From: Bacteroidota bacterium
GTDB lineage: Bacteria > Bacteroidota > Bacteroidia > UKL13-3
DNA: 5,650 nt
Assembly (NCBI GenBank): GCA_010027395.1
Contig: RGVD01000171.1
Coordinates: 1 to 5,650, forward strand
Direction: 5' to 3'
The number at the start of each line of letters is the position of its first letter. The stretch's first letter is position 1. Shown here in pieces: positions 1-5,650 of this stretch. The notes beneath the pieces were generated by a model that was not told the DNA's origin, searched no databases, and saw only the letters and a list, made by a program, of their open reading frames with translations. The position numbers and the translations under genes are program-made.

Positions 1-1170
1 AACTGCAATATTGCAAACATCATAGGCAATTACTTTGTACTTCCAATTCTCTTCAATAAAAGGATTGTCAATATGAATTAGGTTGGATAGTATTCCGATC
101 TGACTATGATTATACGACCTTACTAATCCAAAACTATTTTGGTTTAATGGACTTCTATATAAATTTAGTTTTCCGATATACTGAGTGCTATCGAAATGGA
201 TACTAATTTCAACTTGATTATTTTCAATGCTAACATAATTTATATAAGTGTTTTTTATGTTGCCTCTTTTCGCACTTGAAATATTAACCGAATTTGATGA
301 TGAGCTAGTTAAAATGGAAGTGTCTTTTATGGCTCGAACAAAATAAGCAAGAACCAACTGAACTGGAATGTTTGTATTTGAGTATGAATTTGTTTTTCCA
401 CTTACACTATCTATTAATTCAAAAGTTCCAGAATTGATAGACCTGAAGATATAATATTTACTAATACTATCCCATCCTTTGTAGTGAGACCAATTTAGGC
501 TGACAATCGACTTACATGTATCAATGCTAGAATTGAGTAAAATTGTTGTATGCTGATTTTGTCCAAAACTGTTCTTGTTTCCACAAGAATCATAGCCAGT
601 TATTTCATAGCTTATAGCTTTAAGTTTCGGGTCATTGCTTGCATCCGTATAGGATAGATTTTTAGTTATCTTGATTTCAATTCCAGAATTATAGACTGAA
701 TAGTCACTGAAATCAATTGTTTTGTTTGGATACCATGCGATGTAAACAACATTTGTAATTGGGTCTACTGATATAGAATCGATGACAGTGGGGTTGGGTG
801 GAATTAAGTCTGCAATCAAATCTTTCGAGTCAACAGATTTTGGAACACTCGAGCACAAATAGTTTAAGGTTATTTTATATTCGTACTTTTTCCCAAAAGT
901 TGTATTGGCATTAATGTGGGTATAGGTTGTCGTTGGATCTGTAAAGATTTCTGTTAGCAGCGCATATGGGTCTGGACTAGAAGGTTTATATTCTCTAAAA
1001 TATATGGCATAGCTAATGAAGTTATCGCAAAATGTTGTAGGTCGAATCCAAGTTAAAATATTATTATTGCCATTTTCACACACTCTGCTCAGTGTCATTT
1101 CTTGTGTGAATGCTTTGCACCAGAAAAAAACAAAAAGGATAAAAATCGATATTTTTCTTAGTAGTGGCAT
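1..1170 (-). CDS. Secreted protein with Fn3-like repeats, probable type IX secretion / gliding-associated family (3' end missing)
   Basis: The frame is open for 390 codons from an ATG at 1170 to the left edge, so the C-terminus is not visible. Residues 1-23 look like a signal peptide: basic MPLLRK, a hydrophobic stretch (roughly ISIFILFVFFW), and a likely cut near AFTQ. The Cys at 18 is not in a lipobox, so I do not call a lipoprotein. The rest reads as about four beta-sandwich segments resembling Fn3 domains (roughly 24-108, 124-215, 217-298, 302-390). Each has the alternating pattern seen at YKITLNY, YEITGYDSCGN, YFVRAIKD and YKVIAYDVCN. In Bacteroidota, proteins built like this often end in a gliding-motility-associated / type IX sorting domain, but that end lies outside the window. 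The start is 3 nt after the upstream M16 stop, so it is probably cotranscribed. An adhesin or surface role is inference; no catalytic motif was seen. Confidence 0.85.
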   Translation of the reverse strand, partial: MPLLRKISIFILFVFFWCKAFTQEMTLSRVCENGNNNILTWIRPTTFCDNFISYAIYFREYKPSSPDPYALLTEIFTDPTTTYTHINANTTFGKKYEYKITLNYLCSSVPKSVDSKDLIADLIPPNPTVIDSISVDPITNVVYIAWYPNKTIDFSDYSVYNSGIEIKITKNLSYTDASNDPKLKAISYEITGYDSCGNKNSFGQNQHTTILLNSSIDTCKSIVSLNWSHYKGWDSISKYYIFRSINSGTFELIDSVSGKTNSYSNTNIPVQLVLAYFVRAIKDTSILTSSSSNSVNISSAKRGNIKNTYINYVSIENNQVEISIHFDSTQYIGKLNLYRSPLNQNSFGLVRSYNHSQIGILSNLIHIDNPFIEENWKYKVIAYDVCNIAV

Positions 1171-1173
1171 GAA

Positions 1174-2451
1174 TTAACTACCAACAATTATTTCATATAA
1201 ATCAGTCTCCTGTAAATACTCATTGGCTAGGCTTCTTATTTCTTCAGCGTTTGTGGTTTTAACAATTTCTATAAACTCCTGGTAATACGAATATTCTAAA
1301 TTGTAGTCTAATAGGATTTTATACCTATCGGCTAAAGAAAAGGGGCTGTCAATACTTCTTAGAAATGATCCAAGTAAATAGTTCTTTGCGGTCTGTAACT
1401 CTTCTTCATCAATAAGTTCTTCCCTCAACGTTTTTAGTTCTTTATAGATTTCGATCAAACCCTTTTCCCTAAGTTCGTTGTTCATTTCTGTTTCAATGTA
1501 CCAACAACCCCCATTTTTGTATGATTCTAAACTGGAGTATATACCATAAGTTAAACCTTTGTCTTCTCTTATGTTTTTCATTAGCCTCGAGCCAAAATAT
1601 CCACCTAAAATTAGATTAAGCAGTTGGAATTTTCGAAAGTCCTTATGGTTTCTATTGAAAATAGGCCTTCCAATTCTGATAGCCGATTGAGAGGAACCCG
1701 GTTTGTTATGAAACTTTTTTCTTTCTGCTGATGCACCAAATGCAGGGAAAGGTAATATTGTTCGAGTAATCGTATTATTAAACTTTTGGCAGAAAGCCTC
1801 AATTTCTATCATGGTTGAATTATCTGCCTGTCCAGAAACCATGATATGTTCAAGTCTGTTGATATAGTTTGTTTGGTAAAACTCTATAAGATCCTGTCTG
1901 TTGATATTAAGGTAATCTTCCTTATTTACAGATGAACCATAAGGATTTTCTTCTCCAAAAATGCTTGCATAGAAATATTTTCTTACCAAAAATGTATTTT
2001 TCTGTTCGTTTACAGCGAGTTTTTGAACACTATTCTGTGTTAAAATTTTTAAATCGTCCTCAGGAAAGTTAGCATCCGTGAACATTTCGTAAATATATGT
2101 TAAACAGCTATTTAGATGTTTGCTCAAGCAGTACAAAGTCACTGAAGATTCGTCTGTTGCGGATCTTGTGTTGATGTACGCACCATAAAAGTCTAAAGCA
2201 TCTGCTAATTGTTGAGCAGTGTATTTACTTGTTCCTTCGCCAATCATCCTGTTCGTAAGTGCTGCTTGGCCTTTTTTACTTTGGTTTAAACTGCCTGCAT
2301 TGAAAACAAAATCTACTTTTAGGACAGCCTCATTTCCTGCTTCAATTCTGTGAATGTTTATTCCGTTTTCTAGTTTGGTAGAATTTGCTTCAACCAAATT
2401 AAATGATGATATTTCCTCGGTTTGAGGTGCAATGGTTCTATCAATATTCAT
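1174..2451 (-). CDS. M16 peptidase family protein, non-catalytic partner subunit (zinc motif lost)
   Basis: This 425-residue protein has the usual length and two-lobe layout of M16B proteins. Where the catalytic partner has HLFEH, this one has ALTNR (residues 64-68, after the conserved Gly61), so both zinc histidines and the catalytic glutamate are missing. The C-terminal lobe is well kept: LILGGYFGSRL (280-290) followed by REDKGLTYG, with Arg295 and Tyr302 matching the R/Y pair by which non-catalytic M16B subunits bind substrate peptides. I place the start at the ATG at 2451 (MNIDRTIAPQ...), 2 nt after the upstream stop. That N-terminus resembles Bacteroidota homologues as I recall them. An in-frame upstream ATG at 2484 would add 11 residues and overlap the upstream gene by 31 nt, which is less likely. 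There is no signal peptide, so a cytoplasmic location is expected. It probably forms a heterodimer with the product of the adjacent gene. Confidence 0.92.
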   Translation of the reverse strand: MNIDRTIAPQTEEISSFNLVEANSTKLENGINIHRIEAGNEAVLKVDFVFNAGSLNQSKKGQAALTNRMIGEGTSKYTAQQLADALDFYGAYINTRSATDESSVTLYCLSKHLNSCLTYIYEMFTDANFPEDDLKILTQNSVQKLAVNEQKNTFLVRKYFYASIFGEENPYGSSVNKEDYLNINRQDLIEFYQTNYINRLEHIMVSGQADNSTMIEIEAFCQKFNNTITRTILPFPAFGASAERKKFHNKPGSSQSAIRIGRPIFNRNHKDFRKFQLLNLILGGYFGSRLMKNIREDKGLTYGIYSSLESYKNGGCWYIETEMNNELREKGLIEIYKELKTLREELIDEEELQTAKNYLLGSFLRSIDSPFSLADRYKILLDYNLEYSYYQEFIEIVKTTNAEEIRSLANEYLQETDLYEIIVGS

Positions 2452-2453
2452 GG

Positions 2454-3689
2454 TTATTTTTTGCGGTAATAAATTGTAGAACAATTGTTTAGATCAAAAA
2501 TTTCCTTGGCCAGTTGTTTTATATCATTTTGATTAACAGATAGATATATTTCAGCTTCTTTGTTAACCAATTCAATATCGCCCAATACCCAAGCATAGGC
2601 CAACTTCATTGCCTTGTTTAACGACCCCACATCGTTAAATAGTATGTTTGTTTCACTTTTGTTTTTTACTTTTTGCAATTCAAGCTCTTCAACTTCAGCT
2701 ATTTTCAATTTGTCAAGTTCTGAAATGATGGCATTTTCTGCCTCTTCCATACTTATGTTTGGCAAAAGCTTTCCTTCTACCAATAGTAATCCCTCATCAA
2801 TATCACCACTAAGGTATGCGTCAAGCTCGCTAAACATGGGATTTTTCTTTACAAGTGCATTGTATAGTCTTGCAGATTTTCCTGCGCCTAGAATGTCTGA
2901 AATTAAGTCTGCCACATAATAACCATTTTCTGTTCTAGCGGGAATATGATATGCCATTACAATCATGTCTTGTGGCACCTCTGCATAAACGGTCTCTTTT
3001 CTAGGTTCGGTTTGCTTGGGTTCTTTTTGATAGGGTGGCTTATTGATTTGTTGTTTAGGTATGGGCGCAAACCATTTTTCGCAAAGTGTTTTGCATTTTT
3101 CTAAACTGATATTGCCTGCAACTACTAGCACTGCATTGTTGGGGCAATAAAATGATTTAAAAAAAGCTTTCACATCATCTAAAGTTGCGTTTTCAATGTG
3201 GCTAATTTCTTTTCCAATTGTTGGCCAACTATAAGGGTGAACCTTGTAGGCTAAGGGCAGAATTTTTAACCAAACATCGCCATAAGGTTGATTTAAATAT
3301 CGTTCTTTAAATTCTTCAATTACCACACTTTTTTGAACGTCTAAAGACTCTTGAGAGAAATCAAGGCTTAACATTCTATCGCTTTCAAGCCAAAATCCTG
3401 TTTCTATATTATTTGAAGGAAGTGTGAGGTAATAATTTGTGATGTCGTTGCTCGTAAAAGCATTGCTCTCCCCACCTGCATTTTGAAGCTCTTCATCAAA
3501 CTCTTCAATATTTACCGAACCCCCAAACATAAGGTGCTCGAATAAATGAGCGAAGCCTGTTTTATTAGGGTCTTCGTGTTTTGAGCCTACATTATAAAGG
3601 GTATTTATAACGCATAACTGAGTAGATTCATCTTGGTGATGAATAACAGTTAAGCCATTGTTTAAAGTGAAAGTATTGTATTGAATCAA
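2454..3689 (-). CDS. M16 family zinc metallopeptidase, catalytic subunit (TTG start)
   Basis: This 411-residue protein is a full-length M16B (insulinase / processing-peptidase-like) enzyme. The inverted zinc motif HxxEH is intact as HLFEH at residues 48-52, with Glu51 the expected general base. The third zinc ligand is most likely Glu126 in VVIEEFKER, by alignment with insulysin-type enzymes. The linker after about residue 210 is rich in Pro, Lys and Gln. The second lobe starts near 235 and carries the conserved LGAGKSARLYNALV (267-280). The start is read as TTG at 3689, because MIQYNTFTLNNGL matches how Bacteroidota homologues begin. No ATG occurs upstream before the in-frame stop at 3729-3731. 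There is no signal peptide or membrane segment, so the enzyme should act in the cytoplasm. The next gene follows after 2 nt and encodes the inactive partner, so the pair is expected to work as a heterodimer degrading or trimming peptides. The substrate is unknown. Confidence 0.95.
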   Translation of the reverse strand: MIQYNTFTLNNGLTVIHHQDESTQLCVINTLYNVGSKHEDPNKTGFAHLFEHLMFGGSVNIEEFDEELQNAGGESNAFTSNDITNYYLTLPSNNIETGFWLESDRMLSLDFSQESLDVQKSVVIEEFKERYLNQPYGDVWLKILPLAYKVHPYSWPTIGKEISHIENATLDDVKAFFKSFYCPNNAVLVVAGNISLEKCKTLCEKWFAPIPKQQINKPPYQKEPKQTEPRKETVYAEVPQDMIVMAYHIPARTENGYYVADLISDILGAGKSARLYNALVKKNPMFSELDAYLSGDIDEGLLLVEGKLLPNISMEEAENAIISELDKLKIAEVEELELQKVKNKSETNILFNDVGSLNKAMKLAYAWVLGDIELVNKEAEIYLSVNQNDIKQLAKEIFDLNNCSTIYYRKK

Positions 3690-3851
3690 AATGTCTCGGG
3701 TGTAAATAAAATCGAAACAAAAATACGATTAGATTGAGTAGGCAATAATTAAGTAAATAACAATTTATTAAAAGATGTACAAATTTTACAATTGAATGAT
3801 TATTTTGTATTTATGGTTAGAAATTTGAAAGTCCCACTAACATTAACTTGA
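3690..3851. other. AT-rich intergenic region between the PLP-enzyme gene and the M16 operon
   Basis: This 162-nt gap is the longest non-coding stretch in the window. Its M16-proximal part contains the promoter listed separately. The part next to the PLP-enzyme stop has only weak symmetry: TGTTAG and CTAACC about 16 nt apart near 3814-3844, and an imperfect palindrome around GTAAAATTTGTAC near 3778-3790. Neither is followed by a clear U-run on the minus strand, so no terminator is called. No small ORF or RNA gene was recognised. Confidence 0.7.
3718..3745 (-). promoter_or_regulatory. Bacteroidota-type promoter for the M16 operon
   Basis: Read on the minus strand there is TTG at 3745-3743, a 17-nt spacer, and TATTTTTG at 3725-3718. 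This matches the known Bacteroidota primary-sigma consensus (-33 TTG or TTTG, -7 TAnnTTTG, spacer about 17-23). Transcription would start near 3711-3713, giving a leader of only about 22 nt before the TTG codon at 3689. No Shine-Dalgarno-like sequence is evident in that leader, which is normal for the phylum. No other element of comparable quality was found in the gap, and the position fits the first gene of the three-gene unit. Confidence 0.6.
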
Positions 3852-4730
3852 TTACTTCACAACACTAAGCATACCAAGGGTTCCACCACAATGAATGGCA
3901 AGAATTTTTGAACCCTTTTTAAAGTAATTTTCTTCAGCCAAACTGAAAATGGCTTTCATCATTTTGCCCTCATACACTTGATCTATTAAAATGCCCGTTT
4001 GTGAAGCAAAGTGCTGAATAAATGCCAACAGCTCAGGACTTGTTTTTGCATAACCCCCTTCATGAAAGCCTTGGTGTATGCGCCAATTGGCTTGATTAAA
4101 GTTTTTTTCCTCTATTTGTTTTTGCAGAAAATCGCCCCCTTTTAAAACAACGATTCCTTCAATTCTAGCCTTTAGCTTGTGTTCGTTTGCATAACCAATT
4201 AATCCTTCAATTGTACATCCGGTGCCCACCGAACAAAACACATGGCTATATTCATTTTCAATATCCTTTAAAATCTCCCTGCATCCTTTTGCTCCAAGCT
4301 CTCCTGCCCCACCCTCCTCGATAAAATAGGCGTTATTATTGTTTGAAAAATACGTATCAAAAATCTCCGATTTATTTCGATAGGATTCTCTATCAACAAA
4401 AATCAAATTCATACCAAACCAACGGCACAAGCCTAACATGTGGTTAGAAAGTTCTTCACCCCTCACAAATCCTGTTGTTGTAAAGTGGTATTTAGCTCCT
4501 GCGCAAGCAACGGCCAGTAAATGATTGGAATACGCACCTCCAAATGTTACCAGATGTTTCTTGTTTTTACTACTTGCATCTTGCAAAATGTATGTAAGTT
4601 TTCGCCACTTATTGCCAGCAATAAAAGGATGTATGAGGTCTTCACGCTTAATGAATAGTTCAATTTGTTTTTGCTCAAACAACTCAAAATTTACCTTTTC
4701 AATAGGCGCATAAAGGTTTTCGTTAAACAT
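3852..4730 (-). CDS. PLP-dependent enzyme, ACC deaminase / D-cysteine desulfhydrase family
   Basis: This 292-residue protein belongs to the fold-type II PLP enzymes (tryptophan synthase beta family), ACC deaminase / D-cysteine desulfhydrase branch. The motif IKREDLIHP leads to AGNKWRKL, where Lys41 is the expected Schiff-base lysine. TFGGAYSNH (62-70) is the Ser/Asn-His cofactor-binding loop. VGTGCT (168-173) is the phosphate-binding loop, VYEGKMM lies at 252-258, and HCGGTLGM (280-287) is near the C-terminus. Family members release ammonia from ACC, or sulfide and pyruvate from D-cysteine. The sequence alone does not settle which substrate is used, and true ACC deaminase is only one option. 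I place the start at the ATG at 4730 (MFNENLYAP), where homologues begin. An upstream ATG at 4766 lies in the loop of the repeat element and would add a 12-residue extension of non-family sequence. No signal peptide is present, so it should be cytoplasmic. It lies 60 nt after the arginase-like gene and may share its transcript. Confidence 0.9.
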   Translation of the reverse strand: MFNENLYAPIEKVNFELFEQKQIELFIKREDLIHPFIAGNKWRKLTYILQDASSKNKKHLVTFGGAYSNHLLAVACAGAKYHFTTTGFVRGEELSNHMLGLCRWFGMNLIFVDRESYRNKSEIFDTYFSNNNNAYFIEEGGAGELGAKGCREILKDIENEYSHVFCSVGTGCTIEGLIGYANEHKLKARIEGIVVLKGGDFLQKQIEEKNFNQANWRIHQGFHEGGYAKTSPELLAFIQHFASQTGILIDQVYEGKMMKAIFSLAEENYFKKGSKILAIHCGGTLGMLSVVK

Positions 4731-4753
4731 ATAATTTATAATAAGACAAATAA

Positions 4754-4790
4754 CTCCCTTTTCCATTGGAGAAGGGTCGGGGTTGAGGCT
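4754..4790. repeat. Short palindromic, interspersed-repeat-like element in the intergenic gap
   Basis: This GC-richer block stands out from its AT-rich surroundings. On the plus strand it holds CCCTTTTCC (4756-4764), the loop ATT, and GGAGAAGGG (4768-4776), a 9-bp stem with one mismatch, followed by the G-rich tail TCGGGGTTGAGGCT (4777-4790). The layout (CTCCC arm, GGAG...GGG arm, GGGTTGAGGCT tail) resembles small palindromic repeats that I recall scattered between genes in Bacteroidota genomes. Only one copy is visible, so calling it interspersed is inference. It begins immediately after the arginase-like stop codon. As RNA from the minus strand it could form a hairpin followed by GTTATTTGTCTT, so weak terminator or 3'-end-protecting activity is possible. 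Confidence 0.5.
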
Positions 4791-5650
4791 TTATATAAGT
4801 TTTTGATATGCCTTCATCCACCTATCAGGGATTTCATCATTTAGAGCTATTTGGTAATCGCTGTAACTACATGGCACTAAAAATTTTCCACTATGTGAGC
4901 TACGCTCCCTAGGGTAGGGAACCTCCATCCACCACCTATCGCTGCTCAAACTTTTGTAAAAAATAATTTCGTGCGAACTGTTTTTGAAGGTGGTTCGGTA
5001 TATCATGTAATCTTTGCTCTCAGCAGCAGGATAATCGTTTTTACGGCCATAAAAACCATCTACAAAATACCACAACATTTGTGCAGCCAATTGAACAGTA
5101 TAGTTTTCTTTGTCTTTGCTCGGATTGAAATCATACAAGCCAAAACTTTGCAAATCGCTGCTCATTCCCGCATAGCGGCAAATAGCGCAAGCCTCTTCGC
5201 CACTAAACCCATTGGGAGATGCCATGTTTTGTCCAGGAGCATCGCTTGCCCTGATAGCAGACGCAGAGAACGAAAGCATGTTTGCATTGCGGCACAAAGG
5301 CTCAAAATCTTGAATTTTATTGCGTAAATTACCCAAACGAACCATATCAAAATTCATGCGTTCAAACGCATCATAACTCTCGCTTTCGACAAAATAACTT
5401 TGATAGCCCGCTAGGGCTATATTGAAAAGATAAAAGGGTTGGTGACTAATTATTTTTGAGATATAACTTGATTGAACATCATCTGCTTCGTTCACATTTA
5501 CGTCTACACGTGCATCCATCAACACCACATTCATATTTGAATTTAGCTTTTCATGTGCTGCATATTGGGCATAAGCCAAATCCTGTGAACCACCAATTAT
5601 AACAGGTAAAATCTTGTTTTGAATCAAGTGGTTAACACTTTGTTTGAGTG
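4791..5650 (-). CDS. Arginase / formimidoylglutamase-fold protein lacking most metal ligands (5' end missing)
   Basis: The frame stays open to the right edge with no stop. It reads LKQSVNH before LIQNKILPVIIGG, so the TTG at 5627 is internal and the N-terminus (perhaps 90-100 residues, from remembered family length) lies outside. Numbering from that TTG, the arginase-superfamily signatures are recognisable but degraded. GGDH is GGSQ (12-15), DAHAD is DARVD (38-42), and the SxDxD segment is SFSAS (119-123). Of the six usual dimanganese ligands only Asp38 and Asp42 remain, so metal-dependent ureohydrolase activity is unlikely. Other blocks are strongly conserved-looking: SDAPG (128-132), SPNGFSGEEACAICRYAG (137-154), WYFVDG, RWWMEVP (231-237) and LVPCSYSDYQ (250-259). 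I recall Bacteroidota homologues labelled arginase or formimidoylglutamase with the same GGSQ and SDAPG blocks. The actual role is unknown; a structural or regulatory function is inference. Confidence 0.88.
   Translation of the reverse strand, partial: LKQSVNHLIQNKILPVIIGGSQDLAYAQYAAHEKLNSNMNVVLMDARVDVNVNEADDVQSSYISKIISHQPFYLFNIALAGYQSYFVESESYDAFERMNFDMVRLGNLRNKIQDFEPLCRNANMLSFSASAIRASDAPGQNMASPNGFSGEEACAICRYAGMSSDLQSFGLYDFNPSKDKENYTVQLAAQMLWYFVDGFYGRKNDYPAAESKDYMIYRTTFKNSSHEIIFYKSLSSDRWWMEVPYPRERSSHSGKFLVPCSYSDYQIALNDEIPDRWMKAYQKLI

Noticed and set aside
1102..1170. Lipoprotein signal in the secreted protein
   Set aside because: The only early Cys follows FFW, which does not match a lipobox; a standard signal peptide fits better.
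1611..1802. Minus-strand ORF of 63 codons
   Set aside because: It is an out-of-frame shadow inside the non-catalytic M16 gene.
2452..2484. Upstream ATG at 2484 as the start of the non-catalytic M16 gene
   Set aside because: It would overlap the catalytic gene by 31 nt and add sequence that is just the other-frame reading of that gene's end. The ATG at 2451, 2 nt after the stop, gives a family-like N-terminus.
2614..2919. Plus-strand ORF of 101 codons
   Set aside because: It lies entirely antisense to the well-supported catalytic M16 gene; its Ser/Phe-rich translation has no recognisable features.
3776..3844. Weak palindromes downstream of the PLP-enzyme gene as a terminator
   Set aside because: The stems are short or imperfect with large AT-rich loops, and there is no clear U-tract on the minus strand.
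4525..4713. Plus-strand ORF of 62 codons
   Set aside because: It is antisense to the PLP-enzyme gene across the active-site lysine region.
4906..4920. Perfect 6-bp inverted repeat TCCCTA / TAGGGA
   Set aside because: It sits inside the arginase-fold coding sequence at a point where the protein aligns normally with the family (around EVPYPRER), so it is probably chance.
4971..5327. Plus-strand ORF of 118 codons
   Set aside because: It is antisense to the arginase-fold gene, whose frame carries family motifs across this entire stretch.
5162..5350. Minus-strand ORF of 62 codons
   Set aside because: It overlaps the arginase-fold gene in another frame and shows no family signal.

Overview
The window comes from an AT-rich genome, most likely a member of the Bacteroidota (Flavobacteriia, Sphingobacteriia or Cytophagia type). 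Four things point there. The arginase-like protein has the form I recall from that phylum. The two M16 peptidase-family proteins read like Bacteroidota homologues. A secreted protein of repeated beta-sandwich segments resembles the gliding-motility / type IX secretion group. A promoter matches the phylum's unusual consensus (TTG, 17 nt, TAnnTTTG). No rRNA, tRNA, CRISPR array, transposase or phage gene was seen.

All five genes lie on the minus strand, so transcription runs from high to low coordinates. In that order they are: (1) an arginase / formimidoylglutamase-fold protein whose N-terminus lies beyond the right edge (4791-5650); (2) a 60-nt gap holding a GC-richer palindromic repeat-like element, then a PLP-dependent enzyme of the ACC deaminase / D-cysteine desulfhydrase family (3852-4730); (3) a 162-nt AT-rich intergenic region with a good promoter; (4) an M16 zinc peptidase with an intact HxxEH motif and a TTG start (2454-3689); (5) after 2 nt, a second M16 protein lacking the zinc motif (1174-2451); (6) after 3 nt, a secreted multi-domain protein running off the left edge (1-1170).

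The two M16 genes very probably encode the catalytic and non-catalytic halves of one heterodimeric peptidase. The 2- and 3-nt gaps make them and the secreted protein gene a likely single transcript from the promoter at 3718-3745. The arginase-like and PLP-enzyme genes may form a separate upstream unit.

The ordinary reading is a housekeeping/accessory stretch of a Bacteroidota chromosome, and I found no convincing new multi-gene system. The points most worth a second look are the loss of most metal ligands in the arginase-fold protein, the coupling of a cytoplasmic-looking M16 pair to a secreted protein, and the repeat between genes that creates a false upstream start codon.
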